From an uncultured Caulobacter sp. (GTDB lineage Bacteria; Pseudomonadota; Alphaproteobacteria; Caulobacterales; Caulobacteraceae), in assembly GCA_913776195.1 (NCBI GenBank), contig CAJYMH010000021.1:62001-126000 (forward strand): DNA of 64,000 nt. Direction: 5' to 3'. The position numbers and the translations under genes were made by a program. The notes under the pieces are model-generated. The model searched no databases, was not told the origin of the DNA, and worked only from the letters and a program-made list of their open reading frames with translations. Numbering within the stretch: position 1 is the stretch's first letter; every line of letters starts with the position of its first letter. This document shows, piece after piece, positions 9,132-17,813 of this stretch.

Positions 9132-10955
9132 CTACGCCGCCTTGGCGGACGCGATGTAGCTGTCGATGACGTTCTCCAGCGTGGTCAGGGGCGTGCCCCC
9201 GGCGAGCAGGCCGGCGTCGTGGAACTTGCGGATGTCGAACATTGGTCCAAGAGCGGCCTTGGCCTTCTCGCGCAGACGCATCCAGGTGATCTTTCCGACC
9301 ATGTAGCTGCAGGCCTGACCGGGCCAGACGCAATAGCGTTCGACCTCGCGGGTGGCCGCGCCTTCCTCGTCGCCGATCTGGGCGACGTAGTACTTGATCG
9401 CCTCTTCGCGGCTCCAGCCCTTGTGGTGCAGGCCGGTATCGACGACGAGGCGCACGGCGCGGAACAGAGCGTCGTGCAGCATGCCGATCTGCCCCATCTT
9501 GTCGGTGTCGTACATGCCCATCTCGACCGCCAGTTCCTCGGCGTAGAGACCCCAGCCCTCGGAGTATCCGGAGAAACCGATGGCCTTGCGGATCAGCGGA
9601 ATGCCCTGGCTTTCGCCGCTAAGAGCGAGCTGCAGGTGATGGCCCGGCAGCGCCTCGTGATAGGTCAGGGTCGGCAGGGTGAAGCGCGGCTGGGCGGCCG
9701 TGTTCACCAGGTTGATCCAGTAGATGCCGGGGCGCGAGTTATCGAGCGGCGGCGAGTTGTAGGAGCCGCCCGGAGCGCCGGCCTCGATGGCGGGCGGCAC
9801 GCGGCGGACCTCCACCGGAGCCTTGGGCAGTTGGCCGAAATAGGCCGGCAGCTTCTTCTCGATGACCTTGATCTGGGCGTTCAGGTCGTTGATGAGCTGG
9901 ACCTTGCCCTCGTCGGTGTTCGGATAGTGCTGCTTGGGATCGTCATAGAGCGACCGGAAGCGCTCGCCCACCGTGCCCTGGGTCAGGCCCTGGCTGCGCA
10001 TAAGCGTATCGGTCTGCGCCGACAGCTTCGCCACCAGGTCGAGGCCCAGTTGGTGGATCTCGTCCGGCGTCAGGTTGGAGGTGGTGTAGCTCTTCAGCGA
10101 GGCGGCGTAGATCGCCGGTCCGTTCGGAAGCTTGCCGATGCCGGCGTCGTGGCGCGCCGTCTTGCGCAGGCGCTCCATGTGGGCGATCTGGCGGCCGAGG
10201 GCCGGCAGCACGCTGTCGGTATAGATCTTGGCCGCGCGCTGGCCGTACTCGGGCGACAGGCCCTTTTCCTTCGTGCGGCGCACGATGGATTCGACCAGGG
10301 TCGCCTTCTCCAGAGGCTGGTCGCGCAGAGATTTCATCTGCACCAGCGCCTTGTCGATGACGAAATCGGGCGGGGTGATGCCCAGCTTTTCGTCATGAAC
10401 AGCGACCTCGAGCTCCTGATCGAGCGCTTTGCCCAGGGCGGACAAGCGCGACAGATACGCCTCCGCGTCGGCGGCGTTCTCGATGGAGTGCATGTTGTCC
10501 ATGAAGTCCGGCGCCTGCTGGTACAGACCGCTCAGCTGGCTGAGCACGTAGACTGAACCCTGGCCGCGCAGGGCGGGGCTGGACTTGGACACTTCGTCCG
10601 CCACCGCCAAGGTGAACTCGACGGTGTCGTAGTTGACGACATCCATGCCGGTGAGCTTCGCGCGGTCGATGGTGCGCAGACGCTTCAGGCGCTCGGCGTT
10701 CTGAAGGGCGTCCTCGCGCTGGGCGGCGGGCGACAGGTCGCTGATGCGGCTCTTCAGCGCCGCCATCGGTCCCTTGTCCAGGCCCAGGTACGACGAGTAC
10801 TCGGGGAAGCGTTCGAGCTGCTCCTTCATGAAGGCGTCGAACATGGCGTTCATCTTGGCCGCCTCGGGCGAGGCGGCGGCCATGGCCATGCGGGGCGCGA
10901 CGGCGACGAGGCCGGCGATGGCGGTGAATTGAAGCAATTGGCGGCGGCTTTGCAC
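9132..10955 (-). CDS. Exported DUF885 metallopeptidase-like protein, paralog 4 (first in the operon)
   Basis: A 607-residue DUF885 protein, the promoter-proximal member of the array. The N-terminus (QSRRQLLQFTAIAGLVAV...) is a good Tat signal with an Ala-rich cleavage region near residue 27. The motif HEALPGHH and the downstream SEGWGLYAEELAVEMG are present; the central Ala of EGWAL is Gly here. The 164-base region upstream (10956-11119) should hold the operon promoter and the end of the cckA transcript. Four exported copies side by side suggest differing substrate ranges for peptides or related compounds in the periplasm, which is inference. Confidence 0.88.
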   Translation of the reverse strand: MQSRRQLLQFTAIAGLVAVAPRMAMAAASPEAAKMNAMFDAFMKEQLERFPEYSSYLGLDKGPMAALKSRISDLSPAAQREDALQNAERLKRLRTIDRAKLTGMDVVNYDTVEFTLAVADEVSKSSPALRGQGSVYVLSQLSGLYQQAPDFMDNMHSIENAADAEAYLSRLSALGKALDQELEVAVHDEKLGITPPDFVIDKALVQMKSLRDQPLEKATLVESIVRRTKEKGLSPEYGQRAAKIYTDSVLPALGRQIAHMERLRKTARHDAGIGKLPNGPAIYAASLKSYTTSNLTPDEIHQLGLDLVAKLSAQTDTLMRSQGLTQGTVGERFRSLYDDPKQHYPNTDEGKVQLINDLNAQIKVIEKKLPAYFGQLPKAPVEVRRVPPAIEAGAPGGSYNSPPLDNSRPGIYWINLVNTAAQPRFTLPTLTYHEALPGHHLQLALSGESQGIPLIRKAIGFSGYSEGWGLYAEELAVEMGMYDTDKMGQIGMLHDALFRAVRLVVDTGLHHKGWSREEAIKYYVAQIGDEEGAATREVERYCVWPGQACSYMVGKITWMRLREKAKAALGPMFDIRKFHDAGLLAGGTPLTTLENVIDSYIASAKAA

Positions 10956-11075
10956 GATCCGCTCTCCCTATCGTTTTATCGAGGACGGAAGCGGTACCAC
11001 TTACCTGTCCGTCGTCGAGGGGAGAGGTATTAATTCCGCGTAATAAACACCTCGAACAGCCCCGATGACAGAGGT

Positions 11076-11094
11076 CTCGCCATGGCCTGGCGAG
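11076..11094. repeat. Inverted repeat downstream of cckA
   Basis: CTCGCCA and TGGCGAG are perfect arms around a 5-base loop, 26 bases past the cckA stop. The stem could end or protect the flagellar-cckA transcript, but no T-run follows on the minus strand, so the terminator role is weak. Confidence 0.35.
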
Positions 11095-11119
11095 CCGCGC
11101 TTCAGCGAGCCGAGAAGAA

Positions 11120-13210
11120 TCAAGCCGCCTGGAGCTGCTGCTTCACCCGCTCCGCCAGGACCTTAATGTCCAGTGGCTTGGGCAGGAACGTCACGCCCGT
11201 CTCGCCTTCGAGAAGGTCGGAAAACTCCGCTTCTGCGTAGCCGGAGATGAACATCACCGGCGCGGCGCCAAGATAGCCCCGCGCCTTCTTGAGAAGCGTC
11301 GGCCCATCCATGCCCGGCATGATGACATCGGAGATCAGCAGGTCGATCGAGCCGGCGTTCTCCTCCGCCAGGACCAGGGCCTCCTCGCCGTCGGCCGCCT
11401 CGATCACCTCGTAACCCCGGGCGCGCAGCAGGCGCGCGGCGACGCCGCGCACGGCGTCCTCGTCCTCAACGAACAGGATGCGGCCGGCGCCGGACAGGTC
11501 GCGCGCCACGGTACGGGTCTTCACCGGCTCCACTGGAGCGGGCGCGGCGGCCATCTCCGGCGCATGGAAAACCGGAAGGAAGATGCGGAACGCCGCACCC
11601 GAGCCGGCCTTGGACTCCACGTGGATCCAGCCGTCCGACTGCTTGACGATGCCGTAGACGGTGGCCAGGCCCAGCCCTGTCCCCTCGCCCACCGGCTTGG
11701 TGGTGAAGAACGGGTCGAAGATCTTGCCCATCACTTCGCGCGGGATGCCCGGACCGTCGTCCGAAACCTCGATCAGCGCCAGTTCGGCGGGCGGGCCGTT
11801 GTAGCCGAGCTTCACCGCCTCGGCGTGGCCCAGGCGGGCGGTGCGGATCTTGACCAGACCGCCGCCCTTGGCCGCGCGAACGGCGTCGCGGGCGTTGACG
11901 GCGAGGTTCATCACAGCGGTTTCGAGCTGGCTCTTGTCGGCGCGGACCTTGGGCAGGTCGCGGCCGTAGTCGGTGACCAGCTTCACGTCCTCGCGCAACA
12001 GTCGGCGCAGCAGCACCTCGAACTCGCTGATCAGCTCGCCCAGATCGAGCGTCTCACGCTGGACGGTCTGCTTGCGCGAGAAGGCCAGCAGCTTGCGCAC
12101 CAGGTCTGCGGCGCGAACGCCCGTCTGGCGGATCTCGTTCAGGCCTTCATAAGAGGGGTCGCCCACCGGGTGGCGGTGCAGAAGTTCGTCCAGGCGAAGT
12201 TGGATGGCGGTCAGCAGGTTGTTGAAGTCGTGCGCCACGCCGCCGGCCAGCTGGCCGATCGCCTGCATCTTCTGCGACTGGGCGAGCTGAAGCTCCATCT
12301 GCTTCTGCTCGGAGACATCCACCAGATAGGCGGTGAGGCGCTTGCCGATACGGGCCATATAGAGGTGAGCGATCCGCGCAGGGTCGTGCGCCAGGCGCAC
12401 CTCGACCGGACCGGCGCGGCCCTCGGCCACGCCAAGCGCGGCGTCCAGGTGGCTGTTCTTGTCGATCAGGTCGCCGAAGGTCACGCCTTCCACCGCCTTG
12501 CCGCCGGTCATAGCGGCCAGGGCGCCGTTGGCCTCGACGATCTTTGCGCCGAACACATCGGAGCCTTCCAGCAGAGCCGCGCCGAAGGGCGACGAGGCGG
12601 CCAGGGCGTCCAGTGAGGCGGGACCAGTCTGCGCCGGCTCCGGCATGGCGAACAGGGCGGCGGCCGCCGCCGGCGCCTGCACGGTCTCGACCGGCAGGCG
12701 AAGCTGCTCGGCGGGTTGCTCCTGCAGGCGGATCAGGAAGCGGCCACGTCCCAGCGGAGAAACGGAGGCGGGACGATCCACGCCGTCGATGCGCAGCGTG
12801 GCTTTGGCGGCTTCGCCCCGCCGCGCCTTGACCAGGGCGGTGAAAAGGCCGGACGCCGCGCCGTTGCGCGGCAGGCGGCGGGATTCGCCAAGACCCGTGC
12901 GCCAGGCCAGATTGGCGCTGAGGATGCGGCCGTCCGGCGCCGCCGTTGCGGCGGCTTCCGGCAGGGCTTCCAGGAACGCCTCGCCCTCGACGTCGGTAAC
13001 CGGCTGCGCGGAGCTGCGGAACGCGACGAGGCCCAGGCAGGCCACGCCGATCAGACCGGCAAGCAACAGCAGGCCGGCGAGGGTCGCAGGCCCAGCCTTC
13101 ATCGCCGGCACGGCGGCGAAGCCGACAGCCAGAGCGAAGAACGCTCCGGCCATGATGACCAGGGGGTCGAAGCGCCGTTTGCGCGTCGCCTTTTCGGTCT
13201 TCTCAGACAT
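11120..13210 (-). CDS. cckA: Hybrid sensor histidine kinase/phosphatase CckA
   Basis: Cell-cycle hybrid kinase of 696 residues, close to the length of Caulobacter CckA. In that organism CckA sends phosphate through ChpT to CtrA and CpdR. Two transmembrane helices (about 16-35 and 41-64) are followed by PAS-like regions. The DHp helix carries [11 protein letters not shown] with phospho-acceptor His327. The ATPase domain has [16 protein letters not shown] and [14 protein letters not shown] receiver domain begins near 577 with phospho-acceptor Asp628 ([14 protein letters not shown]). The gene lies 60 bases after flhB at the end of the flagellar operon, an arrangement I recall from Caulobacter. 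The short gap could hold an internal promoter. The identification is strong because of the HDFNNLL signature together with the flhB neighbour. Confidence 0.95.
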   Translation of the reverse strand: MSEKTEKATRKRRFDPLVIMAGAFFALAVGFAAVPAMKAGPATLAGLLLLAGLIGVACLGLVAFRSSAQPVTDVEGEAFLEALPEAAATAAPDGRILSANLAWRTGLGESRRLPRNGAASGLFTALVKARRGEAAKATLRIDGVDRPASVSPLGRGRFLIRLQEQPAEQLRLPVETVQAPAAAAALFAMPEPAQTGPASLDALAASSPFGAALLEGSDVFGAKIVEANGALAAMTGGKAVEGVTFGDLIDKNSHLDAALGVAEGRAGPVEVRLAHDPARIAHLYMARIGKRLTAYLVDVSEQKQMELQLAQSQKMQAIGQLAGGVAHDFNNLLTAIQLRLDELLHRHPVGDPSYEGLNEIRQTGVRAADLVRKLLAFSRKQTVQRETLDLGELISEFEVLLRRLLREDVKLVTDYGRDLPKVRADKSQLETAVMNLAVNARDAVRAAKGGGLVKIRTARLGHAEAVKLGYNGPPAELALIEVSDDGPGIPREVMGKIFDPFFTTKPVGEGTGLGLATVYGIVKQSDGWIHVESKAGSGAAFRIFLPVFHAPEMAAAPAPVEPVKTRTVARDLSGAGRILFVEDEDAVRGVAARLLRARGYEVIEAADGEEALVLAEENAGSIDLLISDVIMPGMDGPTLLKKARGYLGAAPVMFISGYAEAEFSDLLEGETGVTFLPKPLDIKVLAERVKQQLQAA

Positions 13211-13270
13211 GGGGCCGTTTCCTGAAATCCTGAGGCGAATCAGCCATGTGACAAATTACAGGATACGCGT

Positions 13271-14350
13271 TTAAAGCGGTCGCGCGCGCTGCCCGCTCTT
13301 CTTGCCCTTGTTCAGGATGAAGCTGATGATCTTGGCCACGGCCTCGAACTGCTCGGGCGGGATTTCGTCGTCCACCTCGACGCTGGCGTAGAGCGAGCGG
13401 GCCAGGGGCGGATCCTCCACCACCGTCACGCCGTGCTCCTCGGCCACGCCGCGGATCTTCAGCGCCAGTTCGTCCACACCCTTGGCGACGCATATCGGCG
13501 CGGCGGTCTCTCCGGGCTCGTAGCGCAGCGCCACGGCGTAGTGGGTCGGGTTCATCACCACGACCGTCGCCTTTGGGACGTTCTGCATCATGCGTCGGCG
13601 CGACTGCTGCATGCGGATCTGGCGCTGGCGAGCCTTGACGTGCGGGTCGCCGTCCGTCTGCTTGTGTTCCTCCTTCACTTCTTCTTTGGACATGCGCATG
13701 CGCTGGGCGAAGCGTATGCGCTGGAAGAACCAGTCGAAGGCGGCGGTGGCGACCAGCAGGATCAGCACCGCCCAGATCAGTGACTTCAGCAGCTTGATCG
13801 CCAGGGGCATCATGGCGCTGGGGCCCAGCCAGGCGAGATTCTGCAACTCCGGAATATGCGGCCGCACCGTCACCCAGGCGACGATCGCGGTCGCCACGAG
13901 CTTCACGAAGGTCTTGGCGAACTGCACCAGGCCGTCGGGCCCGTAGATCCGCTTGAACGCGGACAGCGGGTTCAACTTCTTGAAGTCCGGCTTCAGCTTG
14001 TCCGGCGTGAACATGAAGCCGCTCTGGAACAGGTGGCTGCACGCCCCGGCCAGGGCCGCCACCATGGTCACTGTGGCGATCATCGGCAGCGCGGCGCGCA
14101 CCGCCTGCAGGCTGACCTCCATGACGCCCGCCTCATCCATTGGAAACTCGTTCGGATGGGCGACGAAGGGCAGAAGGTCGTTCATCAGCCGCTGGGCGAA
14201 AAAGCCGCCCATGGACATCAGCACCGCCACCCCGCCGACCAGGGTGGCCAGCTGGGAGACGTCCTGGGATTTGGGAACGTCGCCCTTCTCCCGCGCCTGC
14301 GAGAGTTTTCGCGGGGTTGCTTCTTCTGTCTTGTCCTCTGAGTCCGCCAA
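13271..14350 (-). CDS. flhB: Flagellar export switch protein FlhB
   Basis: Inner-membrane component of the flagellar type III export apparatus that switches export from rod/hook to filament substrates. Length 359 residues. The N-terminal DKTEEATPRKLSQAREKG signature is present, then four hydrophobic helices (about 32-52, 88-106, 145-163, 183-205) and a cytoplasmic domain. The autocleavage motif NPTH lies at 267-270, so self-processing is expected. The gene starts nine bases after the fliR stop, consistent with translation from one mRNA in the order fliQ-fliR-flhB. Confidence 0.97.
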   Translation of the reverse strand: MADSEDKTEEATPRKLSQAREKGDVPKSQDVSQLATLVGGVAVLMSMGGFFAQRLMNDLLPFVAHPNEFPMDEAGVMEVSLQAVRAALPMIATVTMVAALAGACSHLFQSGFMFTPDKLKPDFKKLNPLSAFKRIYGPDGLVQFAKTFVKLVATAIVAWVTVRPHIPELQNLAWLGPSAMMPLAIKLLKSLIWAVLILLVATAAFDWFFQRIRFAQRMRMSKEEVKEEHKQTDGDPHVKARQRQIRMQQSRRRMMQNVPKATVVVMNPTHYAVALRYEPGETAAPICVAKGVDELALKIRGVAEEHGVTVVEDPPLARSLYASVEVDDEIPPEQFEAVAKIISFILNKGKKSGQRARPL

Positions 14351-14359
14351 GGCCCGCTC

Positions 14360-15115
14360 CTAGTTGAAGATCTGGAGCAGGGCCCGATATCGGTCGGCCC
14401 AGACGACGCCGATGATCCCGAGGCCCAGGGCCAGGATCGACAGGCCCATGAGGACGCTGAGCGGCGAGGTCACGAAGAAGATCTGGAACTGCGGCATCAC
14501 CCGGCTGATCAGGCCGACGGAGACATTGAGCACCAGTGAGAAGACGATGATCGGCGCCGCCAGTTGCACCCCCAGGGCGAAGGCGTCGGCCACGGTGCGG
14601 ATCATCAGGGTGACGCCGTCGTTCACATCCACCGGCTGGGTGAAGGGAAACAGGCTGTAGGACCTCACGATCGCGCCCAAGAACAGATGGTGCAGGTCGG
14701 TGGTCATGATGATCATCAGACCCAGAAGGCCGAGGAAGCTGCTGATGGCGTTGCCGTTCATCCCCTGGGCCGGATCGACCGTCTGGGCGAAGGACAGGGT
14801 GGTCTGGATGGCGATGATCTCGCCCGCCACGTTCAGCGCCGCGGTCAGGACGCGCAGGATCGTCCCGATCATCAGTCCGACCAGAACCTCCTTGATAATC
14901 GCGCCGCCCATCTCGCCCACCGTGCCAGGCGGGCCGCCGACGTTGCTGGCGACAATGGGCGTGATCAGCAGGGCCATGAGGAAGGCGAAGGCCAGGCGGA
15001 TGCGCGGCGGCACCGCGTCGTCGCCGAACCCCGGGATCAGCATGACCATCGCCCCGAGCCGGGCGAAGACGAGACCGCAGGCGTAAACCTGGGCTGCGGT
15101 CGCGTAGTACTCCAC
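14360..15115 (-). CDS. fliR: Flagellar export gate protein FliR
   Basis: Polytopic inner-membrane protein of 251 residues that forms the export gate with FliP and FliQ. About six hydrophobic segments are visible. The N-terminal half has the family pattern around GFGDDAVPPRIRLAFAFLM, and the middle has AGEIIAIQTTLSFAQTVDPAQG with SFLGLLGLMI, both typical of FliR. The start is six bases past the fliQ stop. No key region appears missing. Confidence 0.95.
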   Translation of the reverse strand: MEYYATAAQVYACGLVFARLGAMVMLIPGFGDDAVPPRIRLAFAFLMALLITPIVASNVGGPPGTVGEMGGAIIKEVLVGLMIGTILRVLTAALNVAGEIIAIQTTLSFAQTVDPAQGMNGNAISSFLGLLGLMIIMTTDLHHLFLGAIVRSYSLFPFTQPVDVNDGVTLMIRTVADAFALGVQLAAPIIVFSLVLNVSVGLISRVMPQFQIFFVTSPLSVLMGLSILALGLGIIGVVWADRYRALLQIFN

Positions 15116-15121
15116 CGCCGC

Positions 15122-15385
15122 CTACATCCCCGCGATGCGCGCGGCGATCTGGCGCATGAAGCCCGACATCAGGGCTCCCATCAGCGGCAGGGCCAGCAGC
15201 AGGGTGAGGAAGACGGCGACGATCTTGGGAGCGAAGACCAGGGTGGCTTCCTGAATCTGGGTCAGGGCCTGCAGCAGGCCGATGCCGACGCCGACGATCA
15301 GGCCGACGATCAGGGCCGGCGCGCACAGCTGCAGCGTCAGCCAGATGGCGTCACGCCCGATATCGATGACTTCGGGGCCGGTCAT
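15122..15385 (-). CDS. fliQ: Flagellar export gate protein FliQ
   Basis: Small two-helix membrane protein of the FliPQR export gate. With the ATG at 15385 it has 87 residues, the usual length for FliQ; an upstream GTG-type extension of four residues is possible. Hydrophobic helices cover about 13-40 and 50-75, separated by the conserved QALTQIQEATLVFAPKI segment. It follows fliE by 57 bases in the same direction. Confidence 0.95.
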   Translation of the reverse strand: MTGPEVIDIGRDAIWLTLQLCAPALIVGLIVGVGIGLLQALTQIQEATLVFAPKIVAVFLTLLLALPLMGALMSGFMRQIAARIAGM

Positions 15386-15442
15386 GCGGGGCCTCAAGCA
15401 AACTGCGTCGGCTGCTTTTCTTAGAGAGAGTCGGCGCCGCCG

Positions 15443-15763
15443 TCAGATCGGCATGCGCATGATCTCCTGATAGGCGCTGATCACCTGGTCGCGGACGGCC
15501 ATGACCGTCTCCAGGCTGGCCTCGGCGGAGGAGATGGCGGTGACCACGTCCAACAGCTCGGCCTTGCCCGCGGCCTGCTTGGCGATCTGGCCTTCGGCGG
15601 CGCGCGACGCCTGAACCGCGTCGCCCATCACCGATTCCAGCATGTCGCCGAAAGTCTTCTGACGCGTGTTGGACAGGCTGGCCACGCCGTCGGACAAGCT
15701 GCCGATCGGCGAGATGCCTTGGGTGCTGGCGTAGGCCTTGGCGGCGCTGAGCGGAGTGATCAT
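15443..15763 (-). CDS. fliE: Flagellar hook-basal body complex protein FliE
   Basis: FliE links the MS ring to the proximal rod. The 106 residues match the family length. The C-terminal half ([20 protein letters not shown] then [15 protein letters not shown]) is the classical FliE signature ending in a short tail after the conserved Tyr-Gln-Glu-Ile-Met. It sits eight bases after flgC, so the order flgB-flgC-fliE is the usual rod operon. Confidence 0.96.
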   Translation of the reverse strand: MITPLSAAKAYASTQGISPIGSLSDGVASLSNTRQKTFGDMLESVMGDAVQASRAAEGQIAKQAAGKAELLDVVTAISSAEASLETVMAVRDQVISAYQEIMRMPI

Positions 15764-15771
15764 GGGTCAGC

Positions 15772-16191
15772 CTAGCGCTTGAGGATGTCGAGGGTCTTGC
15801 TGTCCATCGAACGCGCGGTCTCGATGACGTTCAGGTTCGCCTCGTAGGCGCGCTGGGCGGCGCGCATGTCGAGGGACTCCACCAGGGTCTCGACGTTCGG
15901 CATCTTCACGTAGCCGGTGGCGTCGGCGCCCGGGTGACCGGGATTGTATTCCTGCTTGAACGCCTTTTGATCGGGCTCGACCCGGGACAGACGGACCCCC
16001 TCCCCGCCGCCGACGGCGTGCGGTTCGAAGATCGGGTTTTGGCGACGGTACGGATCTCCCCCCGGGGTGCGGGCGGAAGAATCGGCGTTGGCGATGTTTT
16101 CGGCGATGATCCGCATGCGCGCCTGCTGGGCGCGGAGACCCGAGGCGGCGACGGCCTGGGCGGTTGCGGTCTGCGAATTGATCTGGGGCAT
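15772..16191 (-). CDS. flgC: Flagellar proximal rod protein FlgC
   Basis: Rod protein of 139 residues. The N-terminal segment ASGLRAQQARMRIIAENIAN is the flagellar rod/hook signature, and the C-terminus (NVETLVESLDMRAAQRAYEA then NLNVIETARSM) is the typical C-terminal amphipathic helix of FlgC. It is exported by the type III apparatus without a cleaved signal. It begins 14 bases downstream of flgB. Confidence 0.96.
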   Translation of the reverse strand: MPQINSQTATAQAVAASGLRAQQARMRIIAENIANADSSARTPGGDPYRRQNPIFEPHAVGGGEGVRLSRVEPDQKAFKQEYNPGHPGADATGYVKMPNVETLVESLDMRAAQRAYEANLNVIETARSMDSKTLDILKR

Positions 16192-16205
16192 CTAGCGCTC
16201 GTCCC

Positions 16206-16628
16206 TTACCGCGGCTTCTGGGCGGCCATGCGAAGCAGGCCGAGCGACCGCTGGTAGAAACCGATGGCCGCGTCGTAGTTCATCTTGGCGTCCGCCATCT
16301 TCAGCATCTGGTCTTCGAGCGAGACCGCGTTGCCGTCGAGCGTGACGTCGGAATCAGGCGCTTCCTGAGGACGCAGCTCCCGCTGCTGCGCGGAGATCTG
16401 ACGTTTGGGCGGCGACAGGTGCATCGCGGAGGTGTGCGTCGTCGACACCGGCGGCCGCATGCCCGAAGAGCCCAGCGCCGCGTCGAAGGTGAACGACCGC
16501 AAATCCTTGGCCTTGTAGGCGGGCGTGTCGGCGTTCGCGACATTCTGGGAGATCACGCGCTCGCGCTGGCTCAGATAGCCAAGGCGGCTCTTGAGCATCG
16601 CGAAGACGGGAATCTCTAGCGGGTTCAT
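16206..16628 (-). CDS. flgB: Flagellar proximal rod protein FlgB
   Basis: Rod protein of 140 residues and first gene of the minus-strand operon flgB-flgC-fliE-fliQ-fliR-flhB-cckA. The signature SQRERVISQNVANADTPAYKAKDL lies near residues 20-43, and the C-terminal helix (SLEDQMLKMADAKMNYDAAI) is that of the family. The start lies 25 bases from a TTAA-N7-TTAA element at 16653-16667, so transcription is probably under direct CtrA control. Confidence 0.96.
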   Translation of the reverse strand: MNPLEIPVFAMLKSRLGYLSQRERVISQNVANADTPAYKAKDLRSFTFDAALGSSGMRPPVSTTHTSAMHLSPPKRQISAQQRELRPQEAPDSDVTLDGNAVSLEDQMLKMADAKMNYDAAIGFYQRSLGLLRMAAQKPR

Positions 16629-16652
16629 GACCCAGAAGGTGAAAGAACAAGG

Positions 16653-16667
16653 TTAACGACGCATTAA
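16653..16667. promoter_or_regulatory. CtrA box between flgB and fliO
   Basis: TTAACGACGCATTAA is a perfect TTAA-N7-TTAA, the consensus bound by phosphorylated CtrA in Caulobacterales. It lies in the 100-base divergent region between flgB and fliO and could control either or both operons. Confidence 0.85.
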
Positions 16668-16728
16668 CCACGTCCGCCCCGCGCCCGCCCCATCGCCTGA
16701 CAGCCCCGACTCGGCGCATTGAGCGATC

Positions 16729-17025
16729 ATGGGATTTGTCGACTTCATCCGCGCCGTCGCGGCCTTGGGACTGACGCTGGGCCTGATCGGCCTGGCGGCT
16801 TGGGCCATGCGCAAATACGGCCCGGAATGGATGCTGAAAATCCAGCTTGAGAAGAAACAGCGGCGAATGACGCTGGTGGAGACCCTGCCCCTCGATCCGA
16901 CCCGCCGGCTGGTGCTGGTGCGGCTCGACGGCGAGGAGCGCCTGATCATGCTGGGCGAGGGACGGCTGCTCGCCACCCAGCCAGCGCCGCCGGATATCCC
17001 GACCACCCCGGAGACCCACGCGTGA
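16729..17025 (+). CDS. fliO: Flagellar biosynthetic protein FliO
   Basis: A 98-residue membrane protein: one N-terminal transmembrane helix (about 8-26) and a cytoplasmic tail. The tail contains TLPLDPTRRLVLVRLDGEERLIML, which matches the FliO pattern of a short beta-rich region (the L..D..R.LVLV.. block). FliO helps FliP assemble. Its stop overlaps the fliP start in a GTGA arrangement, which supports the identification. FliO proteins diverge strongly, so part of the evidence is position. Confidence 0.85.
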   Translation: MGFVDFIRAVAALGLTLGLIGLAAWAMRKYGPEWMLKIQLEKKQRRMTLVETLPLDPTRRLVLVRLDGEERLIMLGEGRLLATQPAPPDIPTTPETHA

Positions 17026-17813
17026 CCGGCCCCTGGAACATCGACCGCGACGATCTGAAGCGCGCCCTGCTGGTCGCCGGAGTCGCGGGCGCGGCGTCCT
17101 TCGTCTGGCCGGCCATCGCCCTGGCCCAGACCCTGAACGTCAACCTGGGCACCGGCGCCGGCCTGACCGAGCGGGTCGTCCAGTTGATGGGCCTGCTGAC
17201 GGTGCTGTCGCTGGCGCCGTCCATCGTCATCATGACCACCTCCTTCGTGCGGATCACGGTGGTGCTCTCCCTGCTGCGCACGGCGCTAGGCACCCAGCAG
17301 GCGCCGCCGAACTCCGTGCTGGTCAGCCTGGCTCTCTTCCTTACCGCCATCGTCATGCAGCCGACCTTCCAGCGGTCCTATGACGAGGGCATCCGCCCCC
17401 TGCTCGACAACCAGATGGAGCTGCCGCAGGCCTTCGACGCCGCGGCCGATCCGGTAAAGAGCTTCATGCTCGGTCAGGTGGACCGCGAGGACCTGGCCCT
17501 GTTCGTGCGCCTGTCCAAGATTCCGCGCCCGGCGACGGCGCAGGACACGCCTCTGCGCGTGGTCACGCCCGCCTTCATGATCAGCGAGCTGAAGCGCGCC
17601 TTCGAGATTGGCTTCCTGCTGTTCATTCCGTTCCTGGTCATCGACCTGGTGGTGGCCAGCGTGCTGATGAGCATGGGCATGATGATGCTGCCGCCGGCGG
17701 CGATCTCTTTGCCGTTCAAGCTGATCTTCTTCGTGCTGGTGGACGGCTGGCGGCTGGTCTGCGGCAGCCTCGTGGAAAGCTTCACCCGCGGTCCGCCCGC
17801 GCCGGGGGGCTAG
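17022..17813 (+). CDS. fliP: Flagellar export gate protein FliP
   Basis: Core protein of the FliPQR export gate, 263 residues, with the cleavable N-terminal signal typical of FliP (about 1-35, ending ALA-Q). The family signatures SFVRITVVLSLLRTALGTQQ and, near the C-terminus, a run of methionines before LPPAAISLPFKLIFFVLVDGW are both present. It starts with GTG overlapping fliO by four bases and ends convergent with the TPR gene, the two stop codons sharing one CTAG. Confidence 0.97.
   Translation: MTGPWNIDRDDLKRALLVAGVAGAASFVWPAIALAQTLNVNLGTGAGLTERVVQLMGLLTVLSLAPSIVIMTTSFVRITVVLSLLRTALGTQQAPPNSVLVSLALFLTAIVMQPTFQRSYDEGIRPLLDNQMELPQAFDAAADPVKSFMLGQVDREDLALFVRLSKIPRPATAQDTPLRVVTPAFMISELKRAFEIGFLLFIPFLVIDLVVASVLMSMGMMMLPPAAISLPFKLIFFVLVDGWRLVCGSLVESFTRGPPAPGG

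Noticed and set aside
3541-10556. Several long plus-strand open frames across the DUF885 array
   Set aside because: They repeat between paralogs only because the genes are similar; composition is that of antisense reading, without ribosome binding sites.
11076-11094. Rho-independent terminator for cckA
   Set aside because: The stem is good but no T-run follows on the minus strand, so it was kept only as a repeat.
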